64,000 nt of DNA from Verrucomicrobiaceae bacterium (GTDB taxonomy: Bacteria > Verrucomicrobiota > Verrucomicrobiia > Verrucomicrobiales > Verrucomicrobiaceae): positions 62,001 through 126,000 of the forward strand of contig JAIXOU010000106.1 in the NCBI GenBank assembly GCA_027486585.1. Direction: 5' to 3'. Under the pieces are notes generated by a model. The model did no database searches, was not told where the DNA came from, and was given only the letters and a program-made list of their open reading frames with translations. Positions 26,628-36,352 of this stretch are shown in pieces. Each line of letters starts with the position of its first letter. The first letter of the stretch is position 1. A program made the position numbers and the translations under genes.

Positions 26628-28418
26628 ATGAGCAAAGCCAGCGTCGAAGACATCAAATTAGCCTCCAATGACCTCCGCGGACAGATCGCTGAACAGTTCG
26701 CGGACACCTCCTTGAGCCATGTTCCAGATGATTCGAATATTTTGCTAAAATTCCATGGTTCTTACCAGCAGGACGACCGTGATCAACGGGCCGAACGCTC
26801 AAAGGCTAAACTGGACAAAGCCTGGTCCTTCATGATCCGCAGCAAGATGCCTGGCGGACGCATTACAGCAAAACAATACCTCATTCATGATGACCTTTGC
26901 ACCAAGGCTATGGGTAACCTTCGTCTGACCAATCGTCAGGGGATCCAGCTGCATGGCGTGCTCAAAGGCGGCCTCAAAGAAGTCATTCACGACGTTTGCC
27001 ATAGCGGCCTCAGCACGATGGGTGCCTGTGGAGATGTCGTCCGCAATACCATGGGACCAGCTGCACCTTTGAAGACTCCCGTGCATGCTGACGCACAAAA
27101 ACTGACGGAAGAAATCAGCCAACGTTTCCTCTGGAGATCCTCCGCTTATGCCGACATCTGGCTTGATGGGGAAAAAATCGATCCAGAGTGGATCATGGAC
27201 CCTGCTGTCGATCCCGCCGTCCGTGCAGCCACGACAGCACCTGAAGGCGAAGACCCAATTTATGGCAAAGTCTATCTGCCACGTAAATTCAAAATGGCTG
27301 TGGCCATTCAGCCAAGTAACGACGTGGATCTCTGGTCCCAAGATGTCAGCTTTATCCCACACGTTGTGGATGGCGCTGTCGAAGGCTACACGATCACTGT
27401 TGGCGGAGGCTTTGGCATGAGCCACGGTCAGCTCACCACGCGTCCTTTCTTGGCACAGCCACTCTTTTATGTGAAACGCGCTCACGTCGTCGATGCCACA
27501 GAAGCCATCGTCACCACGCAACGTGACCATGGAAACCGTGTCGAGCGCAAAAACGCCCGCATGAAATACACCGTGCAGACCATGGGCATCGACGCCTTCC
27601 GCGCCGAGGTTCAGCGCCGGTTGCCCGGAATCGAGACCTTCCCAGCCAAAGAACTGAAGTTTGATACCGTCGAAGACAATCTCGGCTGGCACGAACAAGG
27701 CGACGGCAAGCTTTACTGCGCAGTCTATGTCAGCATGGGCCGAATTGCCAATAAAGAAGGCGGTCCACAATATCGCAGTGCCTTTGCAGAACTCGCTCGC
27801 ACGCTCGATCTGCCTTACATCATCACGCCGAACACAAACGTGATCATCGCGGATGTCTCACCAGATCAAAAAGACGCCGTCAATGCCATCCTGGCCAAGC
27901 ACGGTGTTGTCCATAGCGATGAAATGACCCGCGCTCGTAAGGTAGCCCATGCTTGTGTTGCTTTGCCAACTTGCGGACTGTCCCTCAGTGAGTCTGAGCG
28001 GGCCCTGCCAGGCATCATGGACAAAATTGATCCCGTGCTCCGTGAACTGGGTCTGGAAAACGAGCCAATCCTTTTCCGCATGACGGGTTGCCCGAATGGT
28101 TGTGGACGTCCTTACAATGCTGACTTTGGTTTTGTCGGTCGTGCCCCAAACAAGTACGCCATGTTTGTTGGCGGCAGTGTCCGTGGAGATCGCTTGGCAG
28201 GCCTTGAATTCAAGAGCGTGCTTGGTGACGATATCCCAACGAGAGTCCGTGAATTCCTTGAAGCCTTCAAAGCTGAGCGGAAGAACGGCGAAATCTTTGC
28301 CGATTGGTTCGCCCGAACCCGCACCACAGGCGAGGCTCCAACTCCAGAACAGTTCCACATCGAACTCGCCGAACGCGCCGCAAAGCTCGCCGGCGAAAAG
28401 GTCAGTGCTGCTGAGTAG
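26628..28418 (+). CDS. cysI: Sulfite reductase hemoprotein subunit (CysI-like)
   Basis: Siroheme and [4Fe-4S] enzyme reducing sulfite to sulfide in assimilatory sulfur metabolism. The cluster-binding cysteines are present as CVALPTC (C-x5-C) and, 36 residues on, CPNGC (C-x3-C) in RMTGCPNGCGRPY. The N-terminus KASVEDIKLASNDLRGQIAE is typical of CysI. Length from ATG 28 residues' worth of open frame considerations: ATG 26628 gives 596 residues, ATG 26598 would add ten atypical ones; neither has a Shine-Dalgarno. No flavoprotein subunit (cysJ) is adjacent, so a ferredoxin-dependent or remote electron donor is possible. NirA-type nitrite reductase is the main alternative. Confidence 0.88.
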   Translation: MSKASVEDIKLASNDLRGQIAEQFADTSLSHVPDDSNILLKFHGSYQQDDRDQRAERSKAKLDKAWSFMIRSKMPGGRITAKQYLIHDDLCTKAMGNLRLTNRQGIQLHGVLKGGLKEVIHDVCHSGLSTMGACGDVVRNTMGPAAPLKTPVHADAQKLTEEISQRFLWRSSAYADIWLDGEKIDPEWIMDPAVDPAVRAATTAPEGEDPIYGKVYLPRKFKMAVAIQPSNDVDLWSQDVSFIPHVVDGAVEGYTITVGGGFGMSHGQLTTRPFLAQPLFYVKRAHVVDATEAIVTTQRDHGNRVERKNARMKYTVQTMGIDAFRAEVQRRLPGIETFPAKELKFDTVEDNLGWHEQGDGKLYCAVYVSMGRIANKEGGPQYRSAFAELARTLDLPYIITPNTNVIIADVSPDQKDAVNAILAKHGVVHSDEMTRARKVAHACVALPTCGLSLSESERALPGIMDKIDPVLRELGLENEPILFRMTGCPNGCGRPYNADFGFVGRAPNKYAMFVGGSVRGDRLAGLEFKSVLGDDIPTRVREFLEAFKAERKNGEIFADWFARTRTTGEAPTPEQFHIELAERAAKLAGEKVSAAE

Positions 28419-28425
28419 ACACTTA

Positions 28426-31400
28426 TTATTGTGGACCAAATTTAGTGCTGCCCAGGATACGGTAGCGGTAATAAGAATCTAAGCTGCCACCAGTGGCAGC
28501 AAAGTCTGGTAAGGCTGGATCGAAAGGATCAATGTAGCGCTCAATGATCGTTGAGCCTCGGCTTTCAGCGGTAACGCTGTCGATTGATTCATCCCATTCG
28601 GCCCAGGCTTCGGCATCATCACCGCGCAGGCGACTGGCTTGGCGGAGGGCTTGGACACGGTAATGAACGCGGTAGGAGTTAGACTTGGTGGTGAGTCTTG
28701 GATACAAGGTTGCATAGGGACGCTCACGCGCATTGTCACCCGTCAGTTTATTGGTTTCCCAGAAGGTCTTCATCTCTTCAAGCTTCACATTCTGCGGCAC
28801 TAAATGCAGGTTACAAACCTCGCTGGGACTCCGGTAGATATTGCCTGCATCGAAATGCATCTTCATCTGCTTGAGAGTCTCATCGGCGTCGATGGCGTGG
28901 CGATAGTTTTGATCGTTGGCTTTCTTGTAGATGTTTGCGTCTGCGGTGGGAATAGCGAGCACCCGCTCACTACGCAGAAGAGCCCGAAGGGCGGTCGTGC
29001 GCTCAATGAAAGTGAAGGGCACGATTTGTGAATTGAGATTGATTTTGCCAGCTGTGGACAGCGGCTCGCTAATGGCATAAGGCTCGACCACCGGCATCCA
29101 AAATAGATCCAAGAGTAGATGATCAGGCGGTGTCGTGCTGCTGATCGAGGTTTCGTTTTGTTTGGGTCTAAAGCGCAGAGTTGACCAAGGCTTGCCTGCT
29201 TTCACTTGATTCGGCAATGAGCCAAACATGACGGGAGAAGGGATCTGCCGATTCGGTGAGAAAAAGCTTGGGCCACCCGTTTCCTGAACATGATTGCCAT
29301 CAAAATAAGGAACACCTGCCCCGACAACACCGTTGACCGTGCCACGGAAGCTATTGCCTTCATCGGGTTTATTGATGTAGGCACCATCAGTGATCGTGGC
29401 CATGCCAGTATCCCAGTCGCCATTGGCTTCTGCTAGCGCTACCGCATTAACGGGAATGTCGGGCCTGCGGCTTCCATCATAGGCAGCTCCGCTCACGAGC
29501 TGGCCTTCCTTATCATCTGAGCCTGGGGTGAATCCAGCACTGGCGGCTTCGTGAAAGGAATGAGCATAACGTTTACCCATCTGATCATAATACCGATGTT
29601 TGACAAAATAGCTCTCTGGAACCACGGACGTAGCAGCGAGTAGGCGATAGTCGCCATGACTTAGAACCATGGTCCTCACCACATCGGACGGATTCGCTGA
29701 ATGACTGTAAATGAAAGCTCCTGAGCGTAAGGTCGAACGATTGCCTGGATCAGCATGAACACGATGCAAACGACCTGCGGGCTGTTCCAAAAGCGTTGAA
29801 GCCGTGACCTCTGGAACCATTTTGATGGTTGGAAAACCTGCCAAAGCGCCACCGCGTGAGAAGGTCCACCAGAATTCCCTCTCCGTCGTCATGGATTGCG
29901 GATCGCCACTGGTTGCTGCGACTTGAGTTCCCGCTAAAACAAGATTCGGCACAGGAAAGGTACCGCCAGCGAGATTGACCTGAATGGTTTGAACGGGAAT
30001 TTGATTGGCCAAAGCCTCATACTGTGAGACGACGGGAAGACTGTCGGCAAAGATCTCAATGGTAATTTTCCCGCCACTAAAGGACATGGCACCGTTTTTA
30101 GGCGCGACGACTGTGATAGGCACACTCACAAAGGGGTAACTGTTACTAGCGTTGTGCCCGCCATCAGCAGGCATGACACCGCGTGCAGGCAGTCGGCGAT
30201 TATTGAGAAACATTCGAAAGCCAGCGGCACCACCCCAGCGGCGTGTATGCCAGCCGCCATTCGTATCTTCCTTCAACACACCTTCGCTTGGCATGCCAAG
30301 CGAAATGCCATTAACGCTCAGCTTATCCAATCCACGAATACGCAACTGCATATCTGGGCGGATAGAGGGCCAGCCAAGACTCGGAGAGAAAGCCTCTAAT
30401 AGAAGCATCGCCTCAATGCGGCGCTCACCTGCTTTGAGCTTAACTGCGGCTTTCCCACTTCCCAGAGTGCGATTCACGGGTTTAGCGGGCACCTTTGGAT
30501 CAGCGTTGTCTTGGGGCACGATGTTACTCGCAGGAATAGAAGCGTCAGCTGTGCAGATAAAGTGCATGCCGATTTCTGAGATGGTATTAAATCGCCCAAA
30601 GCCCTGCGTTTCACCAATACGAATCGGTGTGACCTGTCCGTGACCAGGTTGAGCTCCTGTTGGTCCAGTGCGTGCATCAGTGAATTGTTGTCCACTCGTG
30701 GGATACACCACGGGCTGAGCTTCGATGCTATCGTCAAAGAGATTGGTGGTGCGAATGTAATCAAACATTTCTGTTAAGATCTGATCGCGATCAGGGCCGT
30801 ACTTTGTTAGAAAATCGCTATCAAAGCCCGGTAGTTTTGCTGCCGTCACATTCTTGAGATATTCATACAGTTGTACATTGCGGCCAGCGAAGTCAGCTGT
30901 GGCACTATCCGCATTTTCGCGATCAAAGAAGTAGTTCTGTCCGCCAATGCGCGAACAAAAAGCAATAAGCCGATCAAAAGCGCTGCGATAAGCTTGGCCG
31001 GCCTGACGGTGAATGGGCCAACAAGCGATGCGGGGCTGATTGAGAAGATTCACTTCCGGCGCACGACTATGCGCAGTCAGTACAAATCTTGCCTGCTCAA
31101 GCTCTTCTGGATCAATGACTGAACTAGCGCGAAGGTCATTGAAGATCAGTTCATCCTCATAGGCATAGAGGCGATCTGCATCCGTTGCCAAGGACCCATT
31201 GGCCATACCTGTGCCCCCCAGTGAACCGCCGGTCTGGATGCGAGGGGCGATTTGATTGACTTGCCCACGCGTCAGATTAGGAAAAGCTGCACTGAGATAG
31301 GTCGTGGCTGGATGCCCAGGGTAACGCTGGTACTCCTGCCGAGCCGGCTGGAATTGGGCTAGTGAGAGTTTTTCGAACTGACTGCCTGTTCTTGGCAGAT

Positions 31401-32202
31401 CCCAGTAGGAGCCTGCCTCCAGAGACATGTCAGGATTCCAGTGATCTCCAGCAGCGGTGTTGACGTTAATTTTACTCGTTTCATCATCTGTCCAAAAAGC
31501 CACGCGTCCGACGATCGGATTGTTAGGTGTTGGCGAGTTTGGTTGACCAACGGCCCATTTCACAGTTTTACCGCCCTCACCACCCGTTGATGGGGCTGTG
31601 AGCTTACCGTCACGCAAGACATAAAGCCAACGTACAGGCATCGGGGCTGCATTTGATTCTGGTGATGCAGTACCTCCTGGGCTTGGGTTGATCTTGAGTC
31701 CCACTGGCAGATTTTTTTGACTCGTCGAAGGCGGCTGAACGATCGGGTAACGTTTCACGCCATTGATTCCATAAATTGGGCGATTCAAATCGGTAAACAG
31801 CGCTTCATTGGCTGACCAGTCAGCAGGAACATCTTTCAGGGGCTGAAAGGTGCCTTGGCCATAATGCCAGATCATGTTTTGCGCGGAATAGAGCTTGTAG
31901 TATCGCAGAGGCGCACTCCCAGCACTGCCATCGGCTTTGCCAAAGGTGCGGATCATGCCAGGCTGGGATGCCCATGCGACCGTTTGCCCCTGTGTTGTCG
32001 CTTCACGCACTTGGCCTATCACCAATGAATTGACTGTTTCCACTAATTCTCGGCTCCGAGTGCCTGCTTGGGAACGCGTAGAGACCTCTGTTTCGGTATC
32101 GACGGTGGTCAAAAAAGCGATGATTAAAATAGCCAGTAAGGCCAGGAAAACCAGCACGATCACCAGAGCGACACCCTGTGGTTTTGGAAGTTTCAGTTTC
32201 AT
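28426..32202 (-). CDS. Verru_Chthon cassette protein A
   Basis: Very large (1258 residues) membrane-anchored protein, last gene of a four-gene minus-strand cassette (D-B-C-A). The N-terminus is pilin-accessory-like: a short basic leader, then the hydrophobic helix GVALVIVLVFLALLAILIIA, as in PilX/GspK-like minor pseudopilins, with a long extracytoplasmic body. The body is rich in Thr, Asn, Pro and Arg, with no enzyme motif that I recognise. The Verru_Chthon cassette was defined from Verrucomicrobium and Chthoniobacter genomes, always as a set. Function unknown; a secretion or surface-fibre assembly is a fair guess. It starts 22 bases after gene C. Confidence 0.85.
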   Translation of the reverse strand: MKLKLPKPQGVALVIVLVFLALLAILIIAFLTTVDTETEVSTRSQAGTRSRELVETVNSLVIGQVREATTQGQTVAWASQPGMIRTFGKADGSAGSAPLRYYKLYSAQNMIWHYGQGTFQPLKDVPADWSANEALFTDLNRPIYGINGVKRYPIVQPPSTSQKNLPVGLKINPSPGGTASPESNAAPMPVRWLYVLRDGKLTAPSTGGEGGKTVKWAVGQPNSPTPNNPIVGRVAFWTDDETSKINVNTAAGDHWNPDMSLEAGSYWDLPRTGSQFEKLSLAQFQPARQEYQRYPGHPATTYLSAAFPNLTRGQVNQIAPRIQTGGSLGGTGMANGSLATDADRLYAYEDELIFNDLRASSVIDPEELEQARFVLTAHSRAPEVNLLNQPRIACWPIHRQAGQAYRSAFDRLIAFCSRIGGQNYFFDRENADSATADFAGRNVQLYEYLKNVTAAKLPGFDSDFLTKYGPDRDQILTEMFDYIRTTNLFDDSIEAQPVVYPTSGQQFTDARTGPTGAQPGHGQVTPIRIGETQGFGRFNTISEIGMHFICTADASIPASNIVPQDNADPKVPAKPVNRTLGSGKAAVKLKAGERRIEAMLLLEAFSPSLGWPSIRPDMQLRIRGLDKLSVNGISLGMPSEGVLKEDTNGGWHTRRWGGAAGFRMFLNNRRLPARGVMPADGGHNASNSYPFVSVPITVVAPKNGAMSFSGGKITIEIFADSLPVVSQYEALANQIPVQTIQVNLAGGTFPVPNLVLAGTQVAATSGDPQSMTTEREFWWTFSRGGALAGFPTIKMVPEVTASTLLEQPAGRLHRVHADPGNRSTLRSGAFIYSHSANPSDVVRTMVLSHGDYRLLAATSVVPESYFVKHRYYDQMGKRYAHSFHEAASAGFTPGSDDKEGQLVSGAAYDGSRRPDIPVNAVALAEANGDWDTGMATITDGAYINKPDEGNSFRGTVNGVVGAGVPYFDGNHVQETGGPSFFSPNRQIPSPVMFGSLPNQVKAGKPWSTLRFRPKQNETSISSTTPPDHLLLDLFWMPVVEPYAISEPLSTAGKINLNSQIVPFTFIERTTALRALLRSERVLAIPTADANIYKKANDQNYRHAIDADETLKQMKMHFDAGNIYRSPSEVCNLHLVPQNVKLEEMKTFWETNKLTGDNARERPYATLYPRLTTKSNSYRVHYRVQALRQASRLRGDDAEAWAEWDESIDSVTAESRGSTIIERYIDPFDPALPDFAATGGSLDSYYRYRILGSTKFGPQ

Positions 32203-32223
32203 TTTAATAAGGTAATTAAAAAT

Positions 32224-33261
32224 TTATTCGTGGCTCCATTTGGCACCCTTGAGAGCAACCTCAGTGCGAAAGACACGAGCGTTGATATGGAGTTCAGTGA
32301 GCCGAGAGAGAAGTGTATCTAGGTCTTTGCGGTTCACGTCTGGATCGGCATTCTGAAAAAGCTGCTCAAGACCAAAATCCGGCGGTGAGCTTTCCCGACC
32401 TAACCGTTCAGCAGAGTCTTGGTCGATTGCGACCATGGTCACTTCAACAATCGGTGGCAGTTGGTGCATACTGTTGAGCTCTTTTCTCTGCTCTCCCCTG
32501 CCCTTCGTATGAGAATCATATTGGTAGTTAGGTGCCAGGGCTTGGCCGATTCCATCAGCAGTGCGGGCGGCAGCAGCTCCTGTTTCCGCAAGTTTTGGCA
32601 AAAACGTTAAAGCCACAATATTGCGTGCCACGATATGAGCATCTGGATGATTGGTCACTGCTGGAGGCCAGACTAAGCCGGGTTTTGGCATTGTCAGGGA
32701 CTCCGAACGCTGTCTGAGTTCCATCAAACGAAACCCATAACCCTGCGCTATGGGCATAAAGTTAGGGCGCTCGGTATCTGCGTCATAGCTGATGTAGTAA
32801 CCGACTAAATTGAGCAGGTGATTTAAACTGGTATTGGCCGTTACCCCAGTCTCACCCAACGGCGCATAAAAAAATAAAGCCTGTGAAGGACACTGCTTTT
32901 CAGGCAACCCTAGAATTTGACTGGCTTTACCGGCGACAAAACGGAGATCTGAATATCGCCCATAACGGCTGGGTTCAAAGGCAGCCACATTGCCAGCTTC
33001 TCGCCGGGCACCTTTGGCGTCATAATAGTCCAAGTAGGTGTTCAACGTAGCTTGTGAAAGATTGCGCGTGATCAGGTCAAATGCATCTCTGGCCTGCTGA
33101 AACTGACTGACTTTGCCCCGTGTATCACGCCAAATCTTAACGGTCCGATCTGTCATGGTAGAGAAGACCAGAACCAAAATCAAAACGATAACCATGCTGA
33201 CCATGACTTCAATCAAGGTAAAGGCCCTTGTTTTGTCGGAGATTGGCAGTTTTGTTTTCAT
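32224..33261 (-). CDS. Verru_Chthon cassette protein C (prepilin-like)
   Basis: 345-residue type IV prepilin-like protein. A class III leader ends before RAFTLIEVMVSMVIVLILVL near residue 13, with the Glu at +5 after the cleavage site required for pilin assembly. The C-terminal body is soluble and unrecognised, with segments such as QARDAFDLITRNLSQATLNT similar to GspJ/PulJ-type minor pseudopilins. It overlaps gene B by four bases (ATGA). The assignment as C rather than B rests on its greater length. Confidence 0.83.
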   Translation of the reverse strand: MKTKLPISDKTRAFTLIEVMVSMVIVLILVLVFSTMTDRTVKIWRDTRGKVSQFQQARDAFDLITRNLSQATLNTYLDYYDAKGARREAGNVAAFEPSRYGRYSDLRFVAGKASQILGLPEKQCPSQALFFYAPLGETGVTANTSLNHLLNLVGYYISYDADTERPNFMPIAQGYGFRLMELRQRSESLTMPKPGLVWPPAVTNHPDAHIVARNIVALTFLPKLAETGAAAARTADGIGQALAPNYQYDSHTKGRGEQRKELNSMHQLPPIVEVTMVAIDQDSAERLGRESSPPDFGLEQLFQNADPDVNRKDLDTLLSRLTELHINARVFRTEVALKGAKWSHE

Positions 33262-33782
33262 AGCATCTTAGCAACATGCCCAACAAATGAGGTGAATGGC
33301 AGATCGCATATGGGATCTATCGTACCTGCCGGAGGAGATGAGTTGGCATCCCCTTTCACGAGGGGAACCGGAACATTTTCCGTATTCAGAATGACCTGTA
33401 CCATGACTGTGGCAAAGTTTCTTTGTGGGATGCCACTTCGTTCATCTGGCTTTTCGACAGTCGTTTGCACATGCATGATTGCATGAAAAACAGCCCCTTC
33501 AGCGGTTTTCATTTCCACACCTTCGTCATCAAAGTAGCGCCAAGGCTTGGTCTGAGGTTCTGCGACAAGCTCAGCATAGTCGGCCTGAGAGGCTTCCTTC
33601 AGCAAACGATCCCCAATCTGCGAGGTCACAGAGATATTCATCGATTGACGAAAATTGGATAGACCAGCTGGAAGCAGGGCAAAAAGGGTCGTTACTGCCA
33701 CCACGCCAATGCCTACGGCTACCAGTACCTCGATTAGCGAAAAGCCAGCTGCACGAATGCTACGTCTAAGTGTTCGTTTCAT
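33258..33782 (-). CDS. Verru_Chthon cassette protein B (prepilin-like)
   Basis: 174-residue prepilin-like protein: basic leader MKRTLRRSIRAAG, then FSLIEVLVAVGIGVVAVTTL with Glu at +5, resembling GspI/PilV-type minor pseudopilins. The short body includes ATVMVQVILNTENVPVP. It lies between D (12-base gap) and C (four-base overlap), so the four genes form one transcription unit. A prepilin peptidase must be supplied from elsewhere. Confidence 0.83.
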   Translation of the reverse strand: MKRTLRRSIRAAGFSLIEVLVAVGIGVVAVTTLFALLPAGLSNFRQSMNISVTSQIGDRLLKEASQADYAELVAEPQTKPWRYFDDEGVEMKTAEGAVFHAIMHVQTTVEKPDERSGIPQRNFATVMVQVILNTENVPVPLVKGDANSSPPAGTIDPICDLPFTSFVGHVAKML

Positions 33783-33794
33783 GATCGTGTTTGA

Positions 33795-34544
33795 TTAATT
33801 TGGACGGAGACTGCGGATGGTTCCGCGAGCAGCTTTAACCTGCACGGTCACGTAATTGGCTGGGGGAACCGTGGTCTCATGGCTTGCGTGCAGTGTGGCA
33901 AACCAAAGTTTTTGCGTATCCAAATCCGTGCTGCCATCTGGCATGAACCGCAGACTGTAGGCTACATACGCATTGCCGCTGCCAGGCACAGCCAGCTTTG
34001 GATCCTGCTGTTTCCAATTCTTTTTGACCCGGGAATCAGTAATCAGGCTTGAAAGCTGTTCACGATCACTCAGCACGACATTGTTGGGAAACTTGAAGAT
34101 CTCTTTAAAAGGTCGTGCTCCCATGTTTTCATCGTCATAGAGAAAGGTTTGCATGGAGTGGATGTGTGACTTCGCTTCCATACTTTCAGGGTCACTAGTT
34201 TTATAGAATCTTACCTCAACCACTCGATCCTTGGCTATGGCTAGGTGACGAGCCGAACGCAATTGGTCCTGTAGCGCCTCGCCAGCTAGCGTTAAATTGT
34301 TCGAAGCCACCACGTGGTTGGCCATTTGGGTCGTCATCGAAATGATCAAGGCAAGAATCGCTACGACCACCATCATCTCGACCAAAGTAAAACCGGCTTT
34401 GGACCGATCTCCGCAGCTGCGAGCCTTCGCTGAAGCTGAATTGCGACTCTCAATCCACTCATTTCCAACAGAATTACCTAAAATAGAGTCTATTTTTGGG
34501 CAATTTCTTTTGCCGACTCCTACAGAACAGCGGTTGCGTTTCAT
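33795..34544 (-). CDS. Verru_Chthon cassette protein D (prepilin-like)
   Basis: First gene of the cassette, 249 residues. The prepilin motif is GFTLVEMMVVVAILALIISM with cleavage expected after Gly51 and Glu at +5, similar to GspH. The leader from ATG 34544 is unusually long (about 51 residues, hydrophilic, several Cys). A shorter start may exist but no internal ATG is available before the motif. The longer open frame up to 34805 is rejected because it runs into xylB. The promoter of the cassette must lie in 34545-34708, where I see no strong consensus. Confidence 0.8.
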   Translation of the reverse strand: MKRNRCSVGVGKRNCPKIDSILGNSVGNEWIESRNSASAKARSCGDRSKAGFTLVEMMVVVAILALIISMTTQMANHVVASNNLTLAGEALQDQLRSARHLAIAKDRVVEVRFYKTSDPESMEAKSHIHSMQTFLYDDENMGARPFKEIFKFPNNVVLSDREQLSSLITDSRVKKNWKQQDPKLAVPGSGNAYVAYSLRFMPDGSTDLDTQKLWFATLHASHETTVPPANYVTVQVKAARGTIRSLRPN

Positions 34545-34708
34545 GCATACTTTGTAAATACACCGTAAATTCCGTTCAAAAGATTTTCTGGCACTTAAGG
34601 CACTCAACCTGAGCAACGATGCCGCCTGAACCCAATAGGTCGTGGACTCCCCGTAGCCTGCTGCATTTTCAGACTCCAACCTCTGGCACAATTCTAGCCT
34701 ACCTGCGT

Positions 34709-36208
34709 TTACAACCAGCCTGTCTGCTGCAAGCGACCCGTCAGGTCCATCTGACGCTCTAACTGTGCCGCGTAATGCTTGGCATTGGCGGCATTTGGTT
34801 TGCACCGAGTCGATTCGTCTAGCGTGACGAGTTTTGCGCAGAGCTGCTCATAGCTGATGGTTTCGCTATGTTCGTTCGCCTGAGCATAGGCGGCTTGGAT
34901 CGCGCCACCTAGAGCGGCACCTTCACTGGTGCTGAGGGTGACGACTTCCGCGTTAAAGCAATCCGCAGCGATTTGTCTCCAGGTAGCACTTTTACTACCA
35001 CCGCCCGTGAGACGAATCTCAGTCGGGTTCATACCGAGATCACGGAAGCGTTTCAAACCATAGGCAAGACCGAGCGTGGCACCTTCAAACGCTGCACGGG
35101 CAATGTTTGGTGCCGTCATGTTTGTGGGACGCAGGCCATGGAGAACGCCAGTGCCGTTCGGGAGGTTCGGCGTACGCTCTCCATTGAGATAAGGCAGGAA
35201 CATCACACCGTCCGCACCCACGGGTGCAGACTTTACAGCGTCCTCAAGCTGCTGCAGATCCCAGCCATACATGTCCCGCACTTGTTCGGTGACAACGGTA
35301 ACATTCATGGTGCAGACGAGCGGCAGCCATTGATCCGTGCTATCGCAGAAAGCAGCGACTTCGCCCTGGCCGTCCACCACGGGTGATCCAGCCACGCCGT
35401 AAAGCGTACCACTCGTGCCGAAGCTGGCGGTGATAACACCGGGCTTGATATTACCTGTTCCGATCGCGCCCATCATGTTATCTCCGCCACCGGCAGAGAT
35501 GATGACATTATCACTGAGTCCCCAGGCCTGCGCCAACTCTGGGCGAAGACGGCCATGAACACTGAGGCTTGAGCCAAGCTCAGGTAACATGGAGCGAACA
35601 CGTGGATCGATGTAGTCACACAATTCATAACACCACTGACGCGTGTTCACATTCAGGATGCCCATGCCTGAGGCATCTCCGTATTCCATGCGCTTGACGC
35701 CGCTGAGCCAAAAATTGATATAATCATGAGGCAATAAGATGGAGGTGATTTTGGCGAAATTCTCTGGCTCGTTCTGTTTGATCCAGAGCAGTTTAGGGAT
35801 CGTGTAGCCAGGCAACATGGCATTTCCAGCCAAAGCGATGACTCCTGGCTGACCGCCAAACTCGTGCGCGATCTCGGCGCATTGTTCCTGCGTGGAGGTA
35901 TCACACCAAAGTTTGGCTGGACGGACAGGTTTGTCGTCAGCGCCCAGCGCCACCAGTCCATGCTGCTGACCACTAACGCCGATGCCTGCAATCTTTGATT
36001 TATCCGCACCGAGCTTCTCTAGACATTGCTTCACACAGCTCTCTACAGCATCGATCCAATTCTGCGGATGCTGCTCCAAATGGCCCGCTGGCAGACCTTC
36101 GATCAAATCATAGGAGCTATGCCCAGAAGCTAGAATTTTACCGCTATCCAAGTCTAGTACGATGGCTTTGGTGCTTTGTGTGCCGCTGTCGATTCCGAGA
36201 AAATACAT
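34709..36208 (-). CDS. xylB: Xylulokinase
   Basis: FGGY-family sugar kinase phosphorylating D-xylulose to xylulose 5-phosphate for the pentose phosphate pathway. The N-terminus FLGIDSGTQSTKAIVLD is the phosphate-1 motif; GVSGQQHGLVAL near residue 80 and LTGGGSKSATWRQIAADCFN near 400 are characteristic xylulokinase blocks. Length is 499 residues, typical. No xylose isomerase or transporter is adjacent. It is followed by the Verru_Chthon cassette on the same strand with a 164-base gap. Confidence 0.93.
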   Translation of the reverse strand: MYFLGIDSGTQSTKAIVLDLDSGKILASGHSSYDLIEGLPAGHLEQHPQNWIDAVESCVKQCLEKLGADKSKIAGIGVSGQQHGLVALGADDKPVRPAKLWCDTSTQEQCAEIAHEFGGQPGVIALAGNAMLPGYTIPKLLWIKQNEPENFAKITSILLPHDYINFWLSGVKRMEYGDASGMGILNVNTRQWCYELCDYIDPRVRSMLPELGSSLSVHGRLRPELAQAWGLSDNVIISAGGGDNMMGAIGTGNIKPGVITASFGTSGTLYGVAGSPVVDGQGEVAAFCDSTDQWLPLVCTMNVTVVTEQVRDMYGWDLQQLEDAVKSAPVGADGVMFLPYLNGERTPNLPNGTGVLHGLRPTNMTAPNIARAAFEGATLGLAYGLKRFRDLGMNPTEIRLTGGGSKSATWRQIAADCFNAEVVTLSTSEGAALGGAIQAAYAQANEHSETISYEQLCAKLVTLDESTRCKPNAANAKHYAAQLERQMDLTGRLQQTGWL

Positions 36209-36352
36209 AGTGCTGGATGGGGTAAGAATGAGGAGGCGATCATGAACAGTCCCAAGAGCAAGGGCAAATGCATTGTTTTAAATCAGGTTTTCAATTCCTT
36301 GCAGAAAGCGTGACTTATTTGACCAGGACACGGAACCAAGGCAGATAGCGCC

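Noticed and set aside
26799-27770. 323-codon open frame on the minus strand
   Set aside because: It lies entirely antisense to the cysI gene, which has clear cluster-binding cysteines. Its translation has no recognisable domain; it is a frame shadow of a long conserved gene.
34545-34805. Longer start for Verru_Chthon protein D
   Set aside because: The extra 87 residues overlap the end of xylB and lack any pilin-leader character.
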